Part shown: positions 1-8,876 of the stretch, piece by piece
How the letters are laid out: each line of letters begins with the position of its first letter
Position numbering within the stretch: the first letter of the stretch is position 1
Source: [Eubacterium] siraeum
Lineage (GTDB): Bacteria; Bacillota; Clostridia; Oscillospirales; Ruminococcaceae
Assembly: GCA_025150425.1 (NCBI GenBank)
Contig: CP102281.1
Coordinates: 434,001-498,000, forward strand
Direction of reading: 5' to 3'
DNA: 64,000 bases
Program-made: the position numbers and the translations under genes
The notes under the pieces: model-generated
What the model saw: only the letters and a program-made list of their open reading frames with translations
The model's database searches: none
What the model was told of the DNA's origin: nothing

Positions 1-4
1 TCAT
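1..4 (-). CDS. First codon of a gene running off the left edge
   Basis: On the minus strand an ATG at 4-2 follows an AAAAGGAG Shine-Dalgarno sequence at 17-24, 27 bases after the MarR stop. Only the start codon is inside the window. Genes directly after a MarR regulator are often drug exporters or enzymes under its control, but nothing can be read here. Confidence 0.4.
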
Positions 5-30
5 TTTCCCTTTGTTCTCCTTTTGTATCT

Positions 31-471
31 TTATATTTTTGCCGTCTGATTTTTAAGAAGTACGCTGTACAGCTTCATAAGCGCAGTCATATTCTCGGTT
101 TCTTCATCTGTCATATTGCCGAGTGCGGCGCATTCCGCCTCTATCACCTTATCTACCGTCTGTTCGCACAGCTTTGTTCCGCTTTTTGTAAGGCTGATAT
201 TCTTTGTGTGCGCACCTGCCGGAGTAAGCATTATATAGCCCTCGCTTTCGAGCTTTTTCAGTGCGGAGTTTACCGTCTGCTTAGGCTGATACAGCACGGT
301 GCAGACATCGCTCTGCGTTATGTTGCCCGGCTCCATACGCAGTGTGTACAGCGTCCAGAAAGCCGCTTCCGAAAATCCGTAGCGCTTTGCTATATTCCTG
401 TAGCAATCATCTATTGATTTCAGTACATTGTTATATTCATACAGTTTTTTTCTGTTGTTTTTATTATCCAA
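31..471 (-). CDS. MarR-family transcriptional regulator
   Basis: This 146-residue winged-helix regulator has a helix-turn-helix around SDVCTVLYQPKQTVNSALKK followed by a wing (LTPAGAHTKNISLT) and a C-terminal dimerisation helix. These are MarR-family features. The open frame extends to 564, but I place the start at the TTG at 471. It has an AAGGAG site 7 bases upstream (479-484), and the longer frame would run through a near-perfect promoter and two operator-like palindromes. It is probably an autorepressor that also controls the gene starting at position 4. The ligand cannot be told from sequence. Confidence 0.88.
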   Translation of the reverse strand: MDNKNNRKKLYEYNNVLKSIDDCYRNIAKRYGFSEAAFWTLYTLRMEPGNITQSDVCTVLYQPKQTVNSALKKLESEGYIMLTPAGAHTKNISLTKSGTKLCEQTVDKVIEAECAALGNMTDEETENMTALMKLYSVLLKNQTAKI

Positions 472-501
472 GCTGATTCTCCTTGTCGGCAAATGTTTAA
501 G

Positions 502-551
502 TCCGAAATCGGACTGAGAGATATTATAATCCGATTTCGGACTATTGTCAA
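502..551 (-). promoter_or_regulatory. MarR promoter with twin palindromic operators
   Basis: On the minus strand TTGACA (546-551) and TATAAT (523-528) are separated by exactly 17 bases. One 12-bp palindrome-like site (TCCGATTTCGGA, 530-541) fills the spacer. Its inverted twin (TCCGAAATCGGA, 502-513) lies just past the -10 box, at the expected transcription start. Centre spacing is 28 bp. Binding of a MarR dimer at both sites would block polymerase, so autorepression is the simple reading. Confidence 0.85.
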
Positions 552-562
552 GAGCTTTTTGC

Positions 563-598
563 AAAAAATAAAAACTGTGCCTGAAACAGACACAGTTT
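563..598 (-). terminator. Terminator of the small membrane protein gene
   Basis: The stem AAACTGTG/CACAGTTT (572-579 with 591-598) is followed on the minus strand by a T-rich run. It lies just downstream of the stop at 622 and separates that gene from the MarR promoter. Confidence 0.75.
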
Positions 599-621
599 AG
601 CTGTCAAATTTTATTATCGCC

Positions 622-984
622 TTACACCTTTGTGAACAACCCGTAATAACCGTTTATACGGGATGCAAACTGAATTTTTTCACCGTTTTCGATAAAGCCG
701 ATTCTGCCGCCCATATCATTTTCAGGGTCACGCTCAATACCTTTACCTTTCAGATAATCTGCCAGCTTTTCAACAGAATCCGCAGGCGGACACATTATAA
801 TTTTTCCGCCGTCTATCTCTGTCGCATTCTCCGAGCCGCTTATAATTCCGAAAAATGCAGGGAACGAAGAAAAACAGTTGAAGGTGTTGAATTTTGCCGC
901 AGAAAAGACAGATGATAACAGCAAAACGGCTGATACTGCCACGGGTATTGCGATGATAATGATACGTTTTCCGATCTTGGTCAT
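622..984 (-). CDS. Small membrane-anchored or secreted protein, unknown function
   Basis: The product is about 120 residues: a short basic start (MTKIGKR), one hydrophobic segment at residues 8-30 that could be a signal anchor, then a soluble domain with no motif I recognise. The longer frame begins at 1029, but the ATG at 984 has GAAAGGAG at a good distance and is the likely start. It is monocistronic, with its own terminator. Function is unknown. Confidence 0.6.
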   Translation of the reverse strand: MTKIGKRIIIIAIPVAVSAVLLLSSVFSAAKFNTFNCFSSFPAFFGIISGSENATEIDGGKIIMCPPADSVEKLADYLKGKGIERDPENDMGGRIGFIENGEKIQFASRINGYYGLFTKV

Positions 985-1053
985 AAAGTGGACTCCTTTC
1001 AATTTGCAGGCATTGCTAAAGCATTGCATTTGCTATTACCTTTATAATAGCAT

Positions 1054-1227
1054 CAGACTGTCGAAAAACCTCTATCGTTGTTAAAAATGGGGTTGAGGGG
1101 CGTAGCCCCCAACAGGGACTAGGGGCGGTAGCCCCAGTAATATAGCCCCTTTCCGGGGGAAAGGGGTTTGGGGATAGGGATAATAAATCAGAAGTTTATT
1201 TCAAAAACAGACTTTTTCTACACGCTG
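1054..1227 (+). repeat. Palindrome-associated short element, copy 1
   Basis: This 174-bp element begins CAGACTGTCGAAAAA and ends with the reverse complement of CAGCGTGTAGAAAAA. Its G/C-rich core has three small hairpins. It is flanked by a 24-bp direct repeat (1030-1053 and 1228-1251, one mismatch), and each copy is itself a palindrome (TGCTATTA...TAATAGCA). The rest of the 522-bp divergent gap 985-1506 is AT-rich and holds no convincing gene. Other copies are at 8600, 19218, 29102, 33384, 49226 and 50661. Confidence 0.85.
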
Positions 1228-1506
1228 TTGCTATTATCTTTATAATAGCATATTATGTTTTTTTGTCAAGCCCATCTTGTATTATTTTACTGTATTGTGC
1301 TAAATTAGCTGTAAATTGTACTACATTCTTCGCTTTACCGGAAGCGATACAAAAATTATTCACAAAAGTTCATTTTTGTGTCGGTTTGATATTGACTTTA
1401 GGCTCGAATTGTGTCAAAATAATTATATTAATGTAAATTCGGCGTTTTTCTGCAAAGGAGCGGTAAAACGCCTTATTGTTGCAAAGCGGAAAGGCGAGAA
1501 AAGTAA

Positions 1507-2907
1507 TTGAAATACGATGTAGTAATTGTAGGAGCGGGACCTGCGGGCATCTTCACCGCAATTGAAATGGTCAGAAACGGCTCAGACAAAAAAATACTGA
1601 TAATCGAAAAGGGCGCTTCGGTAGAGAAAAGAAGCTGTCCTAAGGCAAAAACAAAGCACTGTATGAACTGTAAGCCCTACTGCCATATCACAACGGGCTT
1701 TTCGGGCGCAGGCGCATTCTCGGACGGCAAGCTGTCGCTGTCGTGCGAGGTCGGCGGAACGCTCCCCGAGCTTATCGGTGAGGAGCTTGCACAGGAAACC
1801 ATCGACTACACAGACAAGATATATCTTGAATTCGGTGCGGATAAGCACGTTGAGGGCGTAAGCGACCCCGACAAGATAAGAGATATAAGAAAGAAAGCCA
1901 TAAACGCAAACCTGAAGCTGGTTGACTGTCCTATCCGCCACTTAGGAACGGAAATGGCGCACGAACTTTATTTCAAGATAGAAAAATATCTTATCGAAAG
2001 CGGAGTTGAGGTGCTGTTCGGCAAGAACTGCGAGGATATTATAATAGAAGACGGCGTATGTAAGGGTGTTATCATTTCAAATGCCCGTGACGGCGGCGAA
2101 CAGGAAACCATATACGGCGACGAGATAGTAGTCGCAACAGGCCGTAAGGGTGCAGACTGGCTCGAAAAGACCTGCGAGGCGCATAATGTAGAGCACACAC
2201 CGGGTACTGTTGACATCGGCGTAAGAGTGGAAGTCAGAAACGAGGTAATGGAGGAGATAAACGCCGTCCTTTACGAGTCAAAGCTCATCGGCTATCCTCT
2301 GCCGTTTAAGAACAAGGTGCGTACATTCTGCCAGAACCCCGGCGGATTTGTGAGCCAGGAAAACTACGACAACGATTTAGCCGTTGTAAACGGTCACTCA
2401 TATAAAGAGCTTAAGAGCAACAACACAAACCTTGCTATACTTTGCTCGCACAATTTCAGCGTACCGTTCAACCAGCCTATCGAATATGCGAAGAAGGTCG
2501 GCGAGCTTACCAATATGCTCGGTAACGGTCACATTCTTGTACAGCGTTACGGCGATATTCTTGACGGAAAGCGTACATGGCCCAAGGAGCTTAATTTCTC
2601 CAACGTAAGACCTACCCTGCCCGATGCGGTTGCAGGCGACATCACGGCGGCTATGCCTTACCGTACAATGACTAACATTATCAATTTCATAAAGGCTGTG
2701 GATATGGTCGTTCCCGGTTTTGCAAGCCGTGAAACGCTTTTATATTCACCCGAACTTAAATTCTACAGCAACCGTATAAAGATGGACGAGCATTTCAACA
2801 CGAACGTAAAGGGACTGCATTGCTTAGGCGACTCAAGCGGCTGGACAAGAGGACTTATGATGGCGTCTGTAATGGGCGTGCTTATGGGACGTGAATTACT
2901 GAAATAA
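1507..2907 (+). CDS. FAD-dependent oxidoreductase, COG2509-like
   Basis: The 466-residue flavoprotein opens with a Rossmann dinucleotide-binding motif ([12 protein letters not shown], residues 5-16) and an acidic strand end (IIEKG). A cysteine cluster follows ([19 protein letters not shown], about residues 41-59), then [12 protein letters not shown]. The C-terminal [17 protein letters not shown] is the second FAD contact seen in this family of uncharacterised dehydrogenases. The start is TTG at 1507, with a purine-rich GGAAAGGCGAG upstream. It lies 16 bases before xpt and is probably co-transcribed with it. The substrate is unknown. Confidence 0.85.
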   Translation: MKYDVVIVGAGPAGIFTAIEMVRNGSDKKILIIEKGASVEKRSCPKAKTKHCMNCKPYCHITTGFSGAGAFSDGKLSLSCEVGGTLPELIGEELAQETIDYTDKIYLEFGADKHVEGVSDPDKIRDIRKKAINANLKLVDCPIRHLGTEMAHELYFKIEKYLIESGVEVLFGKNCEDIIIEDGVCKGVIISNARDGGEQETIYGDEIVVATGRKGADWLEKTCEAHNVEHTPGTVDIGVRVEVRNEVMEEINAVLYESKLIGYPLPFKNKVRTFCQNPGGFVSQENYDNDLAVVNGHSYKELKSNNTNLAILCSHNFSVPFNQPIEYAKKVGELTNMLGNGHILVQRYGDILDGKRTWPKELNFSNVRPTLPDAVAGDITAAMPYRTMTNIINFIKAVDMVVPGFASRETLLYSPELKFYSNRIKMDEHFNTNVKGLHCLGDSSGWTRGLMMASVMGVLMGRELLK

Positions 2908-2923
2908 ACGGAGGAAATGTAAA

Positions 2924-3499
2924 ATGCAGTTACTGGAAGAACGCATAAACAAGGACGGTATAGTAAAAGAGGGAAACGTACTCAAGGTTGACAGCTTTCT
3001 CAATCATCAGATGGATATTGAGCTTTACAACGAGATCGGCAAGGAGTTCCGCAGACTGTTCCCCGACAAGAGCATAAACAAGATACTGACTATAGAAGCG
3101 TCGGGCATCGGCATTGCGTGCGTTACGGCGCAGTATTTCGGATGTCCTGTCGTGTTTGCGAAGAAGGCGCAGAGCGTAAACATAGACGGCGAGGTTTATT
3201 CGACCTCTATCGAGAGCTTTACGCACAAGCGTACATATAACGTAATAGTCAGCAAGAAGTTCCTGTCGCCCGATGACAACGTGCTTATAATCGACGACTT
3301 CCTTGCAAACGGCTGTGCTTTACTCGGCCTTATCGACATAGTAAAGGGCGCAGGCGCAAGTATAGCAGGCGCAGGTATCGTTATAGAAAAGGGCTTCCAG
3401 AAGGGCGGAGACCTTGTCCGCTCGAAAGGCATCAGAGTAGAATCGCTCGCAATAGTTGACTCGATGAGCGTTGACGGCGGCTGTATTTTCAGACACTGA
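2924..3499 (+). CDS. xpt: Xanthine phosphoribosyltransferase
   Basis: The 191-residue enzyme converts xanthine and PRPP to XMP in purine salvage. The PRPP-binding loop is visible as [17 protein letters not shown] (about residues 120-136), and the N-terminus ([20 protein letters not shown]) is characteristic of Xpt. It has a strong GGAGGAAATG ribosome binding site and follows the FAD protein closely. The next genes encode a nucleoside-type ABC importer, so the locus reads as purine uptake and salvage. I could not find a purine riboswitch upstream. Confidence 0.95.
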   Translation: MQLLEERINKDGIVKEGNVLKVDSFLNHQMDIELYNEIGKEFRRLFPDKSINKILTIEASGIGIACVTAQYFGCPVVFAKKAQSVNIDGEVYSTSIESFTHKRTYNVIVSKKFLSPDDNVLIIDDFLANGCALLGLIDIVKGAGASIAGAGIVIEKGFQKGGDLVRSKGIRVESLAIVDSMSVDGGCIFRH

Positions 3500-3508
3500 G
3501 CCTTTTAA

Positions 3509-3681
3509 GGCAACACCGCACAATTAACGGCTATCGCCTTTGCCGTACGCTAAGCTTGCATATTTTCCGCCATCTTGCACAAATTTCGCTTGACAGGCGC
3601 CAGCCTGCCTGCGTTCAATTTATACAATCTGACGAAAAATCTGACTAAGCAATCGCACGACAATAATTATGCGGTATTGAC
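3509..3681 (+). repeat. TTAA-flanked MITE-like element, copy A
   Basis: This 173-bp element has terminal inverted repeats of about 18 bp (GGCAACACCGCACAATTA at the left, its partner TAATTATGCGGTATTGAC at the right). TTAA precedes it. An inverted copy of identical length lies at 23449-23621 and is about 90% identical by eye. No coding potential is seen. It occupies most of the gap between xpt and the BMP lipoprotein gene. Confidence 0.85.
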
Positions 3682-3752
3682 TTGTAAATAATCGTATTTA
3701 GCGGCAAAATGCCGTTAATATATCTTTTACTGTTTTAATAGGGAGGAAAAAC

Positions 3753-4895
3753 ATGAAAAAGAAACTTATCGCCATTTTACTGGCGGCAACCTGCGCACTT
3801 ACAGCAGGACTCACAGGCTGCTCCGGCAATGCCGCAACAAGCGGTACGGATGAAAGCAAGACTTCCGACGCACAGAGCACAGGCGACAGCACAGCCAAGA
3901 GCAATGTTGTAGCAGGCTTTGTTTACATCGGCAAGATCAACGACGGCGGTTACACACAGGCTCACGATGCAGGCAGACTTGCAGTTGAGGCTATGGGCGT
4001 AAAGACCTTCTACGTTGAGGACGTACCCGAAACCGTTGCCGACACTAAGGAAGCTATCCAGACACTTATCGATGAAGGCTGCAACCTTATTTACACAAAC
4101 TCATTCGGCTTTATGGAAGGTACAGACCAGATGGCAAAGGAGCATCCCGATGTAAAGTTTGCTCACTGCTCAGGCTATATGAGAGAAGACAATATGTCAA
4201 CCTACTTCGGTAAGGTTTATCAGGCTCGTTACCTTGCAGGTATCGTTGCAGGTATGAAGACACAGAAGAACTACATCGGTTATGTTGCCGCTAAGGGTAT
4301 CCCCGAGGTTATCCGTGGTATCAACGCATTCACACTCGGTGTACAGTCTGTAAACCCCGACGCTAAGGTAGAAGTAGTATTCACAGATACATGGTATGAC
4401 CCCACTGTTGAAAAGCAGGCAGCACTTGAGCTTCTCAACAAGGGTGTTGACATAATAGCTCAGCACCAGGATACAACAGCTCCTCAGGTTGCCGCTGAAG
4501 AAAAGGGCGCATACTGCATCGGCTACAACTTCCCCACATCAGACGCTGCTCCCAAGGCTTACCTCACAGCCGCTTGCTTCGACTGGAAGACATTCTACAC
4601 AGACGATGTAAAGAAGGCTATGGACGGTACATGGACAAGCCGTGCATACTGGGAAGGTCTTTCTGCTAACATGACATACCTTGACAAGCTGACAGACCTC
4701 TGCGCAGAAGGCACACAGGAAAAGGTCGATGCAGCTAAGAAGGCTATCATTGACGGCACACTCGAACCCTTCACAGGTCCTCTCTACGACCAGGAAGGCA
4801 ACAAGAAGGTTGAAGACGGTGTTAAGATGACAGATGACGAGATCTGGAACATGAACTGGTTTGTAAAGGGCGTAACAGGTACTATCCCCGCATAA
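3753..4895 (+). CDS. BMP-family ABC transporter substrate-binding lipoprotein
   Basis: The 380-residue protein has a lipoprotein signal peptide with lipobox LTGC, a Ser/Thr-rich tether, then a BMP/PnrA periplasmic-type fold (VAGFVYIGKINDGGYTQAHDAGR; later GAYCIGYNFPTSDAAPKAYL). BMP proteins bind nucleosides, and the partner ATPase and two permeases follow. Codon use is strongly biased (GCT, AAG, TAC), unlike the downstream transporter genes, which suggests high expression. A stem-loop after the gene may help keep the binding protein in excess. Confidence 0.93.
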   Translation: MKKKLIAILLAATCALTAGLTGCSGNAATSGTDESKTSDAQSTGDSTAKSNVVAGFVYIGKINDGGYTQAHDAGRLAVEAMGVKTFYVEDVPETVADTKEAIQTLIDEGCNLIYTNSFGFMEGTDQMAKEHPDVKFAHCSGYMREDNMSTYFGKVYQARYLAGIVAGMKTQKNYIGYVAAKGIPEVIRGINAFTLGVQSVNPDAKVEVVFTDTWYDPTVEKQAALELLNKGVDIIAQHQDTTAPQVAAEEKGAYCIGYNFPTSDAAPKAYLTAACFDWKTFYTDDVKKAMDGTWTSRAYWEGLSANMTYLDKLTDLCAEGTQEKVDAAKKAIIDGTLEPFTGPLYDQEGNKKVEDGVKMTDDEIWNMNWFVKGVTGTIPA

Positions 4896-4956
4896 TCGAC
4901 AGGTCATAAAATCTTAAGACTATTAAAGACAATACGAGCAGTCCTCAGCGGCTGCC

Positions 4957-5011
4957 CGATTTGTCTTTTTAAAGCACCGGAATATCTGCGATGTTTTAAA
5001 AAGACAAATCG
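4957..5011 (+). promoter_or_regulatory. Intercistronic stem-loop between binding protein and ATPase genes
   Basis: A perfect 17-bp inverted repeat (4957-4973 with 4995-5011, arm CGATTTGTCTTTTTAAA) encloses a 21-base loop and ends 20 bases before the ATPase start. It is not a classical terminator. It could stabilise the upstream mRNA or attenuate read-through so that more binding protein than ATPase is made. Confidence 0.65.
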
Positions 5012-5030
5012 CTATTTTCAAGGAGGTTAT

Positions 5031-6563
5031 ATGGCAGACCCTTATATAAAACTTGAACACATAACCAAATCGTTTGACTCGGTATACGCAAACAAGGATA
5101 TTTCCGTTGACGTATACAAGGGTGAGATACTTGCCCTGCTCGGCGAAAACGGTTCGGGCAAGAGTACCCTTGTAAATATGCTCAGCGGCATATATACGCC
5201 CGACAGCGGTACTATCTCGATCGACGGCAAAAAGATGCACTTCGGTTCTCCCGGTGACGCTATAAAGGCAGGCATCGGTATGGTACACCAGCACTTCAAG
5301 CTGGTCGATGTAATGACAGCCGCAGAAAACGTAGTAATGGGTCACATAAAGCATTTTGTCACATCGAAAAAGCGTATGGCTCACCATGTGAACAAGCTGA
5401 ACGAGAAATACGGTCTTAACGTTACCCCCGACAAGAAGATATACAATATGTCTGTCAGCGAAAAACAGGCTGTAGAGATAATGAAGGCGTTCTACCAAGG
5501 CGCAAACGTTCTTATACTTGACGAGCCTACAGCGGTGCTTACCCCGCAGGAGATAACTGCACTGTTTGCTATTCTCAGAAAGATGAAGGCGCAGGGCTGT
5601 ACGATAATCATTATCACTCATAAGATGGCGGAGGTTATGGATATTTCCGACCGTGTTACCGTTTTGCGTAAGGGCGAATGTATCGGTACGGTAAAAACGA
5701 GCGAAACCACTCCCCAACAGCTTACCGAGATGATGGTCGGCAAGGCGGTAACTCTTGAGATCGAGCGTCCGCAGTGCTGTGACTATAACGCAAAGCCGAT
5801 GCTTTCCGTGAAAAATCTCACGAAGAAAAACACAGACGGCGTAAACGTGCTTGATAACGTGAACTTTGACGTATACGGCGGTGAGATACTCGGTGTTGCA
5901 GGCATAGCAGGAAGCGGTCAGAAGGAGCTTTGCGAGATAATCGCAGGTCTTGACAAAATGACTGACGGCGATATTGAGTTTGACGGCGACAGCATAAAGG
6001 GACTTGATCCCAGAGCGATAATCCGCAAGGGCATCAGTATGAGCTTTGTTCCCGAGGACAGACTCGGTATGGGTCTTGTAGCAGGAATGAGCATAACGAA
6101 CAACGTTATCTTAAAGTCCTATAACCATAATCCCGGTCCGTTCATAGACAGCAAGTTTGCAAAGAAGCTCGCAGAGCAGATAGTACACGATTTTGATATT
6201 TACACCCCATCTGTAAACTACACGGTAAAGAAGCTGTCCGGCGGTAATATACAGAAGGTGCTTCTCGGCAGAGAAATATGGCTCTCGCCCAAGGTGCTTA
6301 TAACCGCTTATCCCGTAAGAGGTCTTGATATAGGTGCGTCATACAATATATATCATATGCTGAACGAGCAGAAGAAAAAAGGCGTTGCCGTGCTGTTCAT
6401 AGGCGAGGATCTTGACGTACTGAAAAGCATTTCCGACAGACTTATGGTAATACACGACGGTGAGATAATCGACATAGTAGACCCCACGACCGTCACTAAG
6501 GAAGACATAGGTCTTATGATGGTGGGCGACCATATCAACAAGGGAGAGGAGAAGGCCGTATGA
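5031..6563 (+). CDS. Nucleoside-type ABC transporter ATPase, two fused domains
   Basis: The 510-residue protein has two nucleotide-binding domains, as in NupA/YufO and the sugar-importer class. Domain 1 has Walker A LGENGSGKST and Walker B VLILDEPTAVLTP, with an altered signature (MSVSEKQAVEIMKAF rather than LSVG-QQRVEI). Domain 2 has a degenerate Walker A (VAGIAGSGQKE), a canonical LSGGNIQK signature and a Walker B lacking the catalytic Glu (VLITAYPVRGLD), which is usual for this family. Start is ATG with a strong AAGGAGGT site. The gene overlaps the next permease by four bases. Confidence 0.95.
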   Translation: MADPYIKLEHITKSFDSVYANKDISVDVYKGEILALLGENGSGKSTLVNMLSGIYTPDSGTISIDGKKMHFGSPGDAIKAGIGMVHQHFKLVDVMTAAENVVMGHIKHFVTSKKRMAHHVNKLNEKYGLNVTPDKKIYNMSVSEKQAVEIMKAFYQGANVLILDEPTAVLTPQEITALFAILRKMKAQGCTIIIITHKMAEVMDISDRVTVLRKGECIGTVKTSETTPQQLTEMMVGKAVTLEIERPQCCDYNAKPMLSVKNLTKKNTDGVNVLDNVNFDVYGGEILGVAGIAGSGQKELCEIIAGLDKMTDGDIEFDGDSIKGLDPRAIIRKGISMSFVPEDRLGMGLVAGMSITNNVILKSYNHNPGPFIDSKFAKKLAEQIVHDFDIYTPSVNYTVKKLSGGNIQKVLLGREIWLSPKVLITAYPVRGLDIGASYNIYHMLNEQKKKGVAVLFIGEDLDVLKSISDRLMVIHDGEIIDIVDPTTVTKEDIGLMMVGDHINKGEEKAV

Positions 6564-7627
6564 GCATGATACAGATTTCAAAGCGGCAGAAAGGCACATC
6601 AAAGCTCGTTGACGTTCTTATAAGAATAGGCGCTATCGTGCTGTCGCTGATATTTATCGGCATTGTTCTTGCCATAATGGGTTATGATCCTTTCAAGGTT
6701 TTCGGCAAAATAATACAGACCCCGTTCAAGCGTTTCAAGGACGTTATGAACAAAACGATAATGCTTACCACTCTTTCGCTCGGTATAGCGATAGCGTTCA
6801 GAATGAAGTTCTGGAATATCGGCGCTGAGGGTCAGTTCTATATGGGCGCATTCGGTGCGGCATCAATGGCTTTTATGTGTCCCGATCTGCCGCCGATACT
6901 CCTTTTACCGCTTATGTGCGTTGCAGGCTTTATCTGCGGTGGCTTATGGGCGCTTATCCCTGCGGTCATCAAAGCAAGATTCGGTGCGAGCGAAACGCTT
7001 GTAACGCTGATGATGAACTATATAGCGATAGCCTTTATAAGCTACCTTCAATACGGTCCGTGGAAAGACCCCGCGGCACTCGGTGCGGCAAAGGTGCCTA
7101 ACTTCTCGGAAAATGCGGTACTGCCCGATGTATTCGGCATTCACGCAGGCTGGATAATTATGCTGATACTCGTAATTATTATGACGATATTGCTCCGCTA
7201 CACAAAGCTCGGCTATCAGATAGACGTTATCGGCGAAAGTGAAACCACCGCAAAATATGCCGGTATGAATACGGTTAAAATTCTGGTGATCGCAGTTCTT
7301 ATCTCCGGCGGTCTTTGCGGAATGGCAGGCTTTATGCAGTCGAGCGCCGTTGAGAAGTCGATAACCGATTCGATGTCGGCAGGTCTTGGCTTTACTGCGG
7401 TAATCACCGCCTGGCTTGCAAAGCTGAAGCCGCCCGTTATCGTGGTTGCGTCGTTTATGTTCTCGATACTTCTCCAGAGCGGAAGCTCGCTTCAGGTAAT
7501 GAAGATACCCTCGTCCATTACGGAAATAATGCAGGGTGTCATAATATTCTTCGTTCTTGCGTGTGAGTTCTTTATAAACTATAAAATATCGCTTCGCAAG
7601 CATACCGCAGTAAAGGAGGCTGAATAA
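6560..7627 (+). CDS. Nucleoside ABC transporter permease 1
   Basis: The 355-residue integral membrane protein has about 9-10 hydrophobic segments. It contains the BPD_transp_2 signatures FWNIGAEGQFYMGAFGA and GASETLVTLMMNYIA, typical of NupP/YufP-like permeases. Its ATG overlaps the ATPase stop (ATGA) and its own stop overlaps the next permease start, so translation is coupled. It should pair with the second permease to form the channel. Confidence 0.94.
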   Translation: MSMIQISKRQKGTSKLVDVLIRIGAIVLSLIFIGIVLAIMGYDPFKVFGKIIQTPFKRFKDVMNKTIMLTTLSLGIAIAFRMKFWNIGAEGQFYMGAFGAASMAFMCPDLPPILLLPLMCVAGFICGGLWALIPAVIKARFGASETLVTLMMNYIAIAFISYLQYGPWKDPAALGAAKVPNFSENAVLPDVFGIHAGWIIMLILVIIMTILLRYTKLGYQIDVIGESETTAKYAGMNTVKILVIAVLISGGLCGMAGFMQSSAVEKSITDSMSAGLGFTAVITAWLAKLKPPVIVVASFMFSILLQSGSSLQVMKIPSSITEIMQGVIIFFVLACEFFINYKISLRKHTAVKEAE

Positions 7628-8571
7628 TGGAGATTCTTCATCAGATAGGTCTGTTTTTACAGACCGCCATTCAGACAGGTACTCCGATACTGTTTGCCAT
7701 TGTCGGCGGTATACTTTGTGAAAAGGTAGGTCATATGAACCTCGGTGTCGAGGGTATGATGCTTATGGGTGCGTCGCTCGGCTTCGCAGTTGCGTGTGCT
7801 ACGGGAAATCCTCTGCTCGCTATGCTGGCGGCAGGTGCGGCAGGTGCGGCAGGTGCGCTTATATATGCCTTTATAACCGTCACGCTCAGAGGAAATCAGG
7901 TCGTTACCGGTCTTGTGCTGACTATATTCGGCACGGGCGTTTCCGGTCTTATAGGCGGCTGGGTATCAAGCGAACAGATACCCCAGTCGGTAAGCTCGGC
8001 ATTCCGCCCTGTAGAAATACCTGTTCTCAGCAATATCCCGATACTCGGCGAGGCTGTTTTCTCGCAGGATATATATGTATGGCTCGGACTTGTCATAGCC
8101 GTGCTTGCGTATTTCTACCTCAACAAGACAAAGCTCGGACTTTATGTAAGGGCGATCGGCGAAAATCCCGGTGCGGCTGACGCTTCGGGTATAAATGTTA
8201 CGCTCCATAAGTATATAAATATTCTGCTCGGAGGTTTCCTTTGCGGACTCGGCGGCGCTTATCTGTCAACCGCATTCCTGACAACCTGGCAGGATAACGT
8301 TACGGCAGGCGCAGGCTGGATAGCCGTTGCTCTCATCATATTCAGTACATGGAATCCCCTCAAGGCGATATTTGCCGCCTACCTTTTCGGTATGCTGAGA
8401 GGTTTAAACTACAAGATGCAGGGCTGGGAGATACAGATACCCTCGCAGTTTTTAACAATGCTCCCTTACATCGCCACCATTATAGTGCTGATTTTCATAG
8501 CAATGAGAAAGAAAAAAGAGAATCAGCCTCCTAAGGCGCTCGGTGAAGCGTACTTCAGAGAAGAAAGATGA
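7627..8571 (+). CDS. Nucleoside ABC transporter permease 2
   Basis: The 314-residue membrane protein of the BPD_transp_2 family has EKVGHMNLGVEGMMLMGA near the N-terminus and GENPGAADASGINV in the large cytoplasmic loop. It is the NupQ/YufQ-like partner of the preceding permease. Start overlaps the previous stop (TAATG). A rho-independent terminator follows immediately. Confidence 0.94.
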   Translation: MEILHQIGLFLQTAIQTGTPILFAIVGGILCEKVGHMNLGVEGMMLMGASLGFAVACATGNPLLAMLAAGAAGAAGALIYAFITVTLRGNQVVTGLVLTIFGTGVSGLIGGWVSSEQIPQSVSSAFRPVEIPVLSNIPILGEAVFSQDIYVWLGLVIAVLAYFYLNKTKLGLYVRAIGENPGAADASGINVTLHKYINILLGGFLCGLGGAYLSTAFLTTWQDNVTAGAGWIAVALIIFSTWNPLKAIFAAYLFGMLRGLNYKMQGWEIQIPSQFLTMLPYIATIIVLIFIAMRKKKENQPPKALGEAYFREER

Positions 8572-8574
8572 TAT

Positions 8575-8599
8575 AAAGGACGGGTTTTCCCCGTCCTTT
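8575..8599 (+). terminator. Terminator hairpin after the nucleoside transporter
   Basis: The stem AAAGGACGGG/CCCGTCCTTT lies right after the permease stop. Its T-run is replaced by the end of a mobile repeat starting at 8600. Almost the same hairpin, with its T-run, follows rplL at 13139. Confidence 0.75.
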
Positions 8600-8774
8600 C
8601 AGGCTGTCGATAAACCTCTTGATTATATAAAAATGGGGTCGCAGGGGCGTAGCCCCCGACAGGGACTAGGGGCGGTAGCCCCAGTAAAATCCCCCTTTCC
8701 CGGGGAAAGGGGGCAGGGGGATAGGGATAGTAAGTTAGAAGTTTGTTTCAAAAACAGATTTTTTCTACAAGCTG
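8600..8774 (+). repeat. Palindrome-associated short element, copy 2
   Basis: This 175-bp copy starts CAGGCTGTCGATAAA and ends with the complement of CAGCTTGTAGAAAAA, with the same G/C-rich hairpin core as copy 1. It sits exactly between two hairpins (8575-8599 and 8776-8796). Here they are not copies of each other, unlike most other sites. Confidence 0.85.
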
Positions 8775-8775
8775 T

Positions 8776-8803
8776 TGCGGTTGAACTTTCAACCGCATTT
8801 TTT
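8776..8803 (+). terminator. Hairpin with T-run right of element copy 2
   Basis: The stem TGCGGTTGAA/TTCAACCGCA (8776-8785, 8787-8796 region) is followed by seven T. It may be the working terminator for transcripts from the transporter operon. It also insulates the sigma factor gene downstream. Confidence 0.7.
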
Positions 8804-8876
8804 TATTCTCCGACAGACAAAACACATCTGTCAGTTGTATTACATTCAAAGAGAAAAAACTCAGGGGGAACGATTT

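Noticed and set aside
1316-1510. A 64-codon frame before the FAD oxidoreductase
   Set aside because: No ribosome site, AT-rich leader composition and overlap with the better supported TTG start. It is more likely leader sequence.
3499-3753. Possible purine riboswitch near xpt and the transporter genes
   Set aside because: The conserved purine aptamer core is not seen upstream of the FAD gene, xpt or the BMP gene. The gap is filled by a MITE.
4923-5717. Long antisense frame over the transporter ATPase
   Set aside because: It mirrors a well-supported coding gene and its product is a Cys/Tyr/Val-rich non-protein-like string.
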